From contig CALNVZ010000641.1 of the NCBI GenBank assembly GCA_940671915.1, forward strand, positions 36,178,551 to 36,242,550: a stretch of 64,000 nucleotides of DNA, given 5' to 3'. Numbering within the stretch: the stretch's first letter is position 1; each line of letters begins with the position of its first letter. Both the position numbers and the translations under genes were made by a program. This DNA comes from Paracentrotus lividus (lineage: Eukaryota; Echinodermata; Echinoidea; Camarodonta; Echinidae). Positions 57,801 to 64,000 of the stretch are shown here, piece by piece. The notes beneath the pieces are model-generated. The model saw nothing but the letters and a program-made list of their open reading frames with translations, was not told where the DNA came from and did not search any database.

Positions 57801-60314
57801 TGTCTAAATTAAAGGGAGTACTTTCCATTCTGGGTTTACTTGCAGTAGCAATAAGGAAGTGAGGTGAAATTTATGATTGTGTTTATGGTCAATTGGATAT
57901 AAGGAAGAACATACTTTGCAGAGCATACATTTTGTACTTTATTCAGTTTATGGGGCTTGTTTATCTATTGATAATACGTGCAAATGAGAGAACAACAATT
58001 TGAATAAACTCAACTTTTCATTACCTTGTTTTTGCTGTTCATCATAACCAAAGTGCAGGATGATGAACATTTTACGATTAATTTGAGTCAGTTCTCTGAA
58101 TTATTATTTTTTTTTTATTATAGGTCAGGAAATAAGGAATCATGAATTAGTCAAGGGGTATGCCAGTTCCCTCTTCATCTGCTTACAAACCAACTCTGAT
58201 TGGTTTAAAGTTCAAATCTCATTAAGGCCTTTTGGACAGTGTCATAAGAGGTTCCTCTCAGGCATTTAATAGTTATCATATGTGACATCACTCATCTCAT
58301 CAAAATGAGGCAAAAGTCACCAGAAAAGAGTAAAAGATACCAGCAAGACAGTCCATTTTTAAAAACTTTCCCTTTATCGTTTTCACTCAATTTTTTTTTT
58401 ACAGAACACACATGAAACATTGAAAATTCTGAAGAAAAAAAAATATCCTCCCCCAAATTAGACATTTTTTAATCATTTTGCCGAATTCCTCAACCCTTTG
58501 CTTAGTTTGCTTGGTGATTTGTGTCTCATTTTTATGTGATGCAACACCTTATTTGATTGATAGACGGACCTGTCTAAACCCAGTCAACCAATCAACCAAA
58601 ACAACCAAAGATATTTCAGACAGTGATATTTGAGGTCGGTTTAAGACAGAAATAATCCTACCAATAAAACATGTTTGTCAAACCCAATATAGGGCCTGTT
58701 ACGACCGTTAATGTCGCAGCAACGCATAATGTCACACCAATGCATTATTTACGTCTGGGACCATCCTGTGACGTCACCATCTGAAAGACGTGACTGGGAT
58801 TTGAACCTCAGTTTGTAGGCTGATTTTCTTTTTTCATAATGTAAACAATTTAAATGATTTTAGTTATTTTCTCCAAATAGGCCCACATAAGGGAAAACCA
58901 AAGTTCGAAACCCAGTCATGACTTTTGGATGGTGATGTCAAATGTTGATCCCAGACGTAAATAATATGTTTTTGTGACCAGATTGCGACATCATGCGTTG
59001 TGCGACATTACCGGTCGTAACAGGAACAAACAACTATATATTTTTTAAATGTTGCCAATTTGATGTTCTTGACCTTATTCCTTGTCTTTCTACGCAGCCC
59101 CATCATGGAAGCCTTTGGTAACGCCAAGACAGTGTACAACAACAACTCCAGCAGATTCGGAAAGTTCATTCAACTCCAATTCACACAAGCTGGTTCCATA
59201 TGTGGAGGAAAGATCAGAGACTGTATCCTTAAATGTCAAATTTTTAATTAAATAGCATTTTTTTTTTTCTTTCTTTTTTTTTTTGCTTTTTTTATTTTAA
59301 TTTTTACAATATTTCAAATCAAATGTCATGTGTTAGGTATTATTGTTGACGTATCAAAGGATACAATATGATATTAAATGTAAATTGAGTTTGAGTAACC
59401 TTTTTTAAATCATGCAATAGTTTTTGTTAATATTAACAAAACACAGTAATGAGTTACTTCAAGCGGTAGGTTTACATGTGAAGTGATGTGTGCAATATTT
59501 AAAAGTTGTCGCTTAGTTTTAAGAAAAACTGCAATAGAATATTACTTTTCATTACCCATTATCAAATTAATGTTTGACACACCTACAATGTATTAATCCT
59601 TAATTAATGAACTTCAATTGATGTTCAGATCTTCTTGAAAAGGTAAGTGTTATACTACATCTCCATTTTCTTTCCATATGTCATTATCTTAGGTTTATAT
59701 GCTCGTTCCATGGATTTAATCTTACTTGATAGATGTAGGATTAAATTACTTAGGATTGATGTTTTTAAAAAAAAGAAGGGCAATAATCTTTCAGGAATAT
59801 TGCCTAATTCTCTCTTTCACCACCTCTCTCTCTCCCATCTCTCCTTCCTCTCTCTCTCTCCCTCTATCTCTCTCTCTCTCTCTGTCTCTCTCAATCTCTT
59901 TCTCTGTCTCCCTCACTCACTCTCTCTCTCTTTCTCTCTCTGTCTGTCACTATCTTCTTTATACTCTGCTCTTTAACTCTCTCTCCTTTTCTATTGCGTT
60001 TATTTTTTTATTTTTTATAAATCCCAGTCATGGTATTACTATCATTGGAAATATATAAAATGTTTGCCATTCTCCTCCCAAATGCAATAAATGAATACCA
60101 AGAACTAAGAAACTGATTGAATTCTAGATCAGTCCATTATCTGAGCTTTAGCAGAAGATTAATAATGCTTTTCTAAGTCACTTCCACTTCCCTTTTCTAT
60201 TATTTTTGATATAATGCTTATTATTTCAGAACCGTGTGGTCGGACAAAATCCTCAAGAGCGAAACTATCATATCTTCTACTGTATGCTGGCTGGAGCAGA
60301 TCAGCAAATGAAAG
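54734..60314 (+). CDS. MYO10: Unconventional myosin, class X-like, 5' part (six exons, runs off the window)
   Basis: Joined exons give about 220 residues of an actin-based motor domain, the ATPase that drives filopodial transport in myosin X. Visible from the first Met: [19 protein letters not shown] (9-27), [13 protein letters not shown] (41-53), [12 protein letters not shown] (about 79-90), the P-loop GESGAGKT (104-111), [18 protein letters not shown] and the switch I block SSRFGKF (146-169), then DYLLEKNRVV and [24 protein letters not shown] and DYLLEKNRVV match myosin X better than myosins V, VI, VII or XV as I recall them; class XXII is the main alternative. All splice sites are GT-AG and phases agree throughout. 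The chosen ATG sits in ACCATGG, a strong Kozak context. Starting there, the SH3-like subdomain and about 60 residues that precede GVDDM in vertebrate MYO10 are missing. Neck, PH, MyTH4 and FERM regions would lie beyond 64000. Confidence 0.88.
54930..55208. mobile_element. TIR family G, copy 2, in myosin intron 1
   Basis: The left arm ATCACAAAGATGTCCTAAAG with TTAAATCTGTGGTTTAAC pairs with the right arm GTTAAACCACAGATTTAAAC with CTTTAGGACACCTTTGTGAA. The arms extend about 70 bp. Related to the element at 14270. No clear target duplication. Confidence 0.75.
55228..55345. mobile_element. Short foldback, GGCCCATATTCGTAAAACCT, intron 1
   Basis: GGCCCATATTCGTAAAACCTTACTAAAG is partly mirrored by TATTAAGGTTTTATGAAAATGGG about 75 bp on, with the shorter inner pair TAGTTGTCAAC. 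It lies about 20 bp right of the family G copy. Confidence 0.5.
55938..56074. repeat. Perfect 26-bp inverted repeat in intron 1
   Basis: The arms 55938-55963 (starting ATTTGTTACTTGAATAAATA) and 56049-56074 are exact complements over 26 bp, 85 bp apart. Pairing stops abruptly at both ends. In the transcript this would form a hairpin 300 bp before the exon 2 acceptor. Confidence 0.9.
56376..56563 (+). CDS. MYO10: Myosin exon 2
   Basis: 188 bp after ACACCAG, coding [20 protein letters not shown] through [11 protein letters not shown] and ending in phase 2 before GTAAAT. The split codon AG/T gives the Ser before the P-loop. Aligns without gaps to the same stretch of myosin X ([19 protein letters not shown]). 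Confidence 0.92.
57044..57172 (+). CDS. MYO10: Myosin exon 3 (P-loop)
   Basis: 129 bp after TTGTGCAG, coding [20 protein letters not shown] through [10 protein letters not shown], phase 2 before GTTAGT. Gly-Lys-Thr of the P-loop bind the nucleotide phosphates. The variable loop [13 protein letters not shown] is shorter by a few residues than in human MYO10. Confidence 0.94.
57411..57572 (+). repeat. Two-copy degenerate repeat in intron 3
   Basis: ATAATTTCAATTTTACAGAT (57411) and ATAATTTCAAATATACAGAT (57510) open two related stretches that each continue with TTTTGTAAA and CATCAT. Confidence 0.6.
58695..59024. mobile_element. TIR element with CCTGTTACGACCG ends, intron 3
   Basis: CCTGTTACGACCGTTAATGTCG is mirrored by CGACATTACCGGTCGTAACAGG, and GCAACGCATAATGTC by GACATCATGCGTTG. 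Inner words such as ACGTCTGGGA and TCCCAGACGT also pair. About 330 bp, ending only 73 bp before myosin exon 4. No clear target duplication. Confidence 0.8.
59098..59222 (+). CDS. MYO10: Myosin exon 4 (switch I region)
   Basis: 125 bp after TACGCAG, coding [20 protein letters not shown] through GGKIRD plus one base of the next codon, phase 1 before GTATCC. The [10 protein letters not shown] segment contacts nucleotide and its Tyr-Asn form is the strongest hint of class X. Confidence 0.93.
59629..59642 (+). CDS. MYO10: Myosin exon 5, 14-nt microexon
   Basis: Only ATCTTCTTGAAAAG between TTCAG and GTAAGT. With the T left over from exon 4 it codes Y-L-L-E-K, which restores the invariant myosin sequence between IRD and NRVV. 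Phases fit on both sides (phase 1 in, phase 0 out). Confidence 0.9.
59822..59960 (+). repeat. (CT)n microsatellite, intron 5
   Basis: Imperfect CTCTCT runs with CCAT, GTCT and CACT interruptions. It creates two long overlapping serine/leucine open frames that are not genes. Confidence 0.93.
60230..60314 (+). CDS. MYO10: Myosin exon 6
   Basis: 85 bp after TATTTCAG, coding [20 protein letters not shown] then AGADQQMK, phase 1 before GTAATA. The usual Arg in NRVVRQ is Gly here. The next expected segment (around YHYLNQ in myosin X) is not found before 64000. Confidence 0.92.
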
Positions 60315-60356
60315 GTAATATTAATAATATAATTAATCTAATAATAATATATTAAC

Positions 60357-60660
60357 ATAAACACAACATACATGTTCAGAAACCGGTTTTAAAAATGAAA
60401 GATAACATACTAACAAACTTGTCCTGAAAGCATATATGTGAATATGAATGGTATCATAAACCCAACATATTTGCCCTGAAAGCGTTATTTTAAAAAGAAC
60501 TTCTTCTGAAACCTCATTTGAAAATGAAAAATAACATAACATTGTTTTTGTTTTCAACTTGACAAACTTTGTCTTCAAAACCATATATTTTAATTTTAAA
60601 GGAAACATAAACACAACATATTTGTCCTGAAAGCAGGCATTTGACAAAGATAATACATAT
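60357..60660. repeat. Degenerate repeats of ACAACATATTTGTCCTGAAAGC
   Basis: The phrase or shortened forms occur at about 60360, 60413, 60462, 60555 and 60610, at irregular spacing. Low-copy, old tandem array in intron 6. Confidence 0.55.
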
Positions 60661-61085
60661 ATCTGAAAGCAATTTCTACCCATTGCTATATATAAACCAT
60701 AGACTTTTTTTTTTTTTACTGTATTCCTAAAAACTTCCTCTCAACAACAAAAAAATATTCAGAAGATTAGAAATATTTTGTCTTCTTTAACAGTACCTTT
60801 TCATGAACCAGAACTTCACATATTGAATTTTCGCTTCGGGCATTAGGATGAATAAATTAATGAATTCTATTTAATGATTTTTGATATTCTTCATTTTGAT
60901 AGCACTTTGCCTTCATTACATAGCTGAGAAATGATCATTATGATACTGGTACCCACATAAATGTTACATTTGATTAATGTGCATCAATGTGAAAAGCAGA
61001 ATAAAAAAGAGAAGAAATATAAAAACATTTTCTATAATCATCTTTAATCTAATTCATTTTTTAGGAATAGAAATATAAGAAATGA
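60661..61085. other. Intron 6, nothing recognised
   Basis: AT-rich intron sequence with a T run at about 60706-60718. Confidence 0.5.
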
Positions 61086-61165
61086 TAATAATAATATAGC
61101 AATTCTTATATAGCGCATTATACCTTTGAAAAAGGTGTCAATTCGCTTGATGAAATGAATGAATA
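61086..61165 (-). mobile_element. Possible LINE 3' fragment with (AAT)n tail
   Basis: AATGATAATAATAATATAGC is followed by TATATAGCGCATTATACC. Same layout as at 4915 and 6115: an AAT run, then an ATAGCGC word. Too short to place in a family. Confidence 0.35.
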
Positions 61166-61225
61166 TGAAAAAGGATACATTTAAAGTCTCGATTATTTAT
61201 GGTAGAAATTTTTTTTATAGAAGGT

Positions 61226-61406
61226 CAGTGTGGATCCAGGTATTTCGGATTTGAAAATGGGGGGGGGGAGGGGGGGGCACGGTTGAAAAAAAAATAGGAA
61301 AAATAGTAGGGGGCACTGATGGCAATTTCTTATATGCTGTATGTTGTGTGCATGGTTAAAAGAATACGGGGTGGACACATCTTGTGTGCCCCTGGAGCCG
61401 CCAATG
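61226..61406 (+). mobile_element. TIR family D copy, intron 6
   Basis: Starts CAGTGTGGATCCAGG and ends CCCCTGGAGCCGCCAATG, a degenerate complement. Contains a G run (61260-61279) followed by an A run. No clear target duplication. Confidence 0.6.
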
Positions 61407-61753
61407 AAATAAATTCTCTAAGGAAGCTATTATGTTGGATCATGAATTGATCTAAGATTGATTGACATGATTATGAGAATCTTACAATATGAAACTGAAA
61501 ATAAGTTTGTGTGAAGTACATGATTAAAACTAATATTGACAGAGAATGATTGGCAAATATACCTGTTTCGGTTGCTACTCATTAGTCTTTTAATGATGTA
61601 ATGACAAAAGAAAATGTATTCCTTTGACATGTAATGGTTTTGATAGTTTAAGATGTTGTATATTTTCTGTATGGCACAAACTGAAAGGTGATGCTTGACA
61701 AAATCATATTAGTTTTATGGAGGTGGGCATCTATACTATGTACAACCAATGTA

Positions 61754-61941
61754 CAGTCTGTGTCCAAAAAAATGGTACAGTCGGAAAAAAATCATTTAGG
61801 TGGGAAATATTTTCAAATAATGTGTGCATGTGGTACCAAAATAAAGCCAAATAATTTTCCTTGTTGATGCGCTTTGTTCTGTATAATATGCTTTCTTAAA
61901 AAAATGTTTTCCACTTGTACCATTTTATTTGACACAGACTG
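61754..61941. mobile_element. Tc1/mariner-type element, CAGTCTGTGTC ends, short copy
   Basis: Starts CAGTCTGTGTCCAAAAAAAT and ends ATTTTATTTGACACAGACTG, with TA on both sides (61752-61753, 61942-61943). It is 188 bp and aligns in inverse orientation with the element at 33028, minus about 240 internal bases. Confidence 0.87.
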
Positions 61942-61943
61942 TA

Positions 61944-64000
61944 CTCATGCATAACTATAGCTATGCTGGAAGAAGCTACCCTTATAATTTTTGAAATTTC
62001 CCGTGTTAAATTCATCAAAATAAGAACATGAATGGATAACTTTTTATTCAAATATACATTGTACATGAACCTAGCATCAGGAGGCCTAGCACTACAGTAG
62101 AATTACATGATAGTATTGTATTATTTTTTGTGATGCTTTTATTTTTATTTTAAATACATGTAGATTCAGCATGTATCACATAGCACTTTTATAGTGATCG
62201 TTAAAACAAGTAATGATGTGGTTGTATATATCTGTATGCTGGTTCTATCCTATTCATTTTTTTAATACCTATATTGCTACATTTATAGCATATCATTAAA
62301 AGAAATGGGGGGGGGGGGGGAACCTGCTCAAATTAATAAATATAGTTGATAACTCCACCAGTGGATTGTACTTGCTCGTGTGAGCAGCCCCCCCCCCCAC
62401 CCCCATTAGCAGGTGCATCCCCTCCCCAATGTCACTCAATTTAAAACGCATCACCATTACTCTAGTCACTTTCTACCACCGATATGAAGATATAGTGTAA
62501 TGAATTATTTCCCTCTCCCAAACAAAACTAGGGCATTCCCCGATGCAGCGAAGTGCACTGTGTTTATTCATAGTGGCGTAAAATGCATGGCACGTGTCAA
62601 AATGATTCAATCTCGCGGGGTTATGGTGCGTCAGAATTCCCCCGGCCACTTTAGGCCGTTCATCTTGTGGGATACCCTTGCTCTGACTCACTCAGCACTG
62701 AATAAATCAACGCTGATAATTCTAACATTCTTGCCTTAAATAGTGTTTATCTCCTATTCCACAGCTGCTAGCCATTCTTATTTACATGGAAGTAATATCC
62801 GTTAACGTCTGAGTAGCTCAATATTATTCAGTTCATTTTATTCAATTCACTTCTAAAATGTACAGAGAGTTGTATGTGACAAAAACATAGATATTGACAA
62901 GTCATTGAATCAATATAATAATCATTACAAAAAGCCTATATACAATGTAAGAAAATAAATTAGGGGAAACTTTATAAACAAAGCCTACACATGTAGATAG
63001 CCTTGTAGACAAAAGTCCCTATACATTCATATGATTGTAACATTCCTTTGTTTTTCTGAAAACTATAAACTAGTTTGTAATTGTATATTTAAAAAAAAAC
63101 AACTAAATTGTCTTGTGAATGTTAGCATAATTATACAGACCTCTTCACTCCTCATCTTTATTTAATGTGATTTTGTGTTTAGTGAAACTATTTCTCTTGA
63201 ATCTCTTCTCTTCTATCTCTCTTGAATTAATTATTTATGGTCTTCTTGAAAGTCAGTTAAAGATACTTTACATGTAGTTGCACTCCATCTGTAAATGAAG
63301 CTAATAAATTAGTTTTAGTTTAGAGGTGAAAAAAGGTTTTAAATAGAGAATACTTTTGTGGGGGTTATGTATTCTATATATTACTTTGTCCTAAGGCTTG
63401 AAGTTTGACCGTTGAGCAAAAAATCAATCAATCAATCAACAATAATTATGATAATAAAAAGGGGGATTTCCTTGTGACATACAGCATGCATATCTATATG
63501 CAGTGCATGTGACTCTCAATTTCTGATCAGTGTGGTGGTATCAAAACATAGCAACATAAGCAACTTTTAGCACTGTAATCAACCTCTTTCAATCACTTTA
63601 AGACAGTTCCTCTGCATTTGAATAGTCTCACAAACAGAACTTGATTAAAAAAAAAAAAACCTGAAACAGCAGCAATTTGGTGATTCTCATCTGGTGTTAT
63701 AAGGTTTTAATTAGTATTTAAAATCAATTTGCATTCTACACTTATTGCTAGTCAAGGGAGAGTCAGGGACAGCTGAGCTTAATACATGTATATTGGATTG
63801 GTGAGGGAGTGACATTTTCCAATTAAATCGTAAAAATTACAAGAAAGAACTTTGCATGTCCAATTCCATCCAGTCCCAAGAATAGATAGTGCTTTTCCTT
63901 GTCGTTATAAAGTGCTTGTCAATTGCTCCACAAGATATGTGGTTTTGCTACTTGGTTTTATATTATAATATTTTTGCATTTTCCCCTCTTCATCGAAAAA
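61944..64000. other. Intron 6 continued, no further exon found
   Basis: AT-rich, with G and C runs at about 62306-62318 and 62389-62403 and a CAATCAATCAAT run at about 63424. A GC-richer patch at 62520-62680 gives opposing chance open frames. No sequence matching the next myosin motor segment appears. Confidence 0.55.

Noticed and set aside
59647-60058. Two serine/leucine-rich open frames
   Set aside because: Products of the (CT)n microsatellite in myosin intron 5.
60315-64000. Further myosin exons
   Set aside because: No frame resembles the next motor segment; all open frames here are short and unrelated.
1-64000. CRISPR array, bacterial operon or retrovirus-like element
   Set aside because: The tandem arrays lack the short-repeat/unique-spacer layout, the gene has spliceosomal introns, and no protease, integrase, capsid or long terminal repeat pair is visible.

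Overview
This is an AT-rich stretch of animal nuclear DNA: one multi-exon gene with GT-AG introns at the right end, and about 54 kb of non-coding DNA crowded with small transposons and short tandem arrays to its left. The palindromic words TACATGTA and AGGCCTA recur far more often than expected by eye, poly-G/poly-C runs are common, and there are many tRNA-derived repeats and non-autonomous DNA transposons. This suits a marine invertebrate, and my best guess is an echinoderm. The phylum is inference; no species marker gene is present.

Gene content. The only gene I can defend is the 5' part of an unconventional myosin on the + strand, most like class X (MYO10). Six exons (54734-54853, 56376-56563, 57044-57172, 59098-59222, a 14-nt microexon at 59629-59642, and 60230-60314) join in frame into about 220 residues of motor domain. 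They carry the P-loop GESGAGKT and the switch I block [10 protein letters not shown]. The gene runs off the right edge. A splice acceptor at 54474/54475 followed by a 43-codon open frame, and a possible first exon ending at 36863, may belong to its 5' end, but this is uncertain. The classical N-terminal SH3-like subdomain of myosin X is not seen.

Mobile DNA, region by region. I could define several families by terminal inverted repeats (TIRs) and target duplications. Family A (GGGTGGTATCTCAC ends, 3-bp TTA/TAA duplications, built from repeats of GAGACG) has four copies, at 1905, 10301, 47623 and 51007. Family B (AGGGCGCTATT) lies at 3601 and 27144. Family C (GGGCAATTCCAC ends, 4-bp duplications, internal TAACGTCAGTTAC) lies at 8874-9288 and 17256-19359. 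Family D (CAGTGGCGGATCCAGG ends) lies at 26947, 32913, 46146 and 61226. Tc1/mariner-type elements with TA duplications lie at 7811-8472, 33028-33455, 40734-41575 and 61754-61941. Other single TIR elements lie at 9438, 14617, 15734, 19377, 23097, 37889, 49687 and 58695. LINE remains lie near 11430, 21940, 28700 and 52750. I saw no retrovirus-like or other capsid-bearing element.

The most unusual object is at 51926-52722. It holds three copies of a tRNA-Thr-like repeat, two in tandem (284-bp period) and one inverted. As a result the whole block has inverted tRNA-like ends, and it is flanked by a perfect 9-bp direct repeat, ATTGTAATT. Tandem arrays with 53 to about 200 bp units fill much of the remainder (10660, 12908, 28377, 29780, 31213, 38540, 40620, 47985, 48497).
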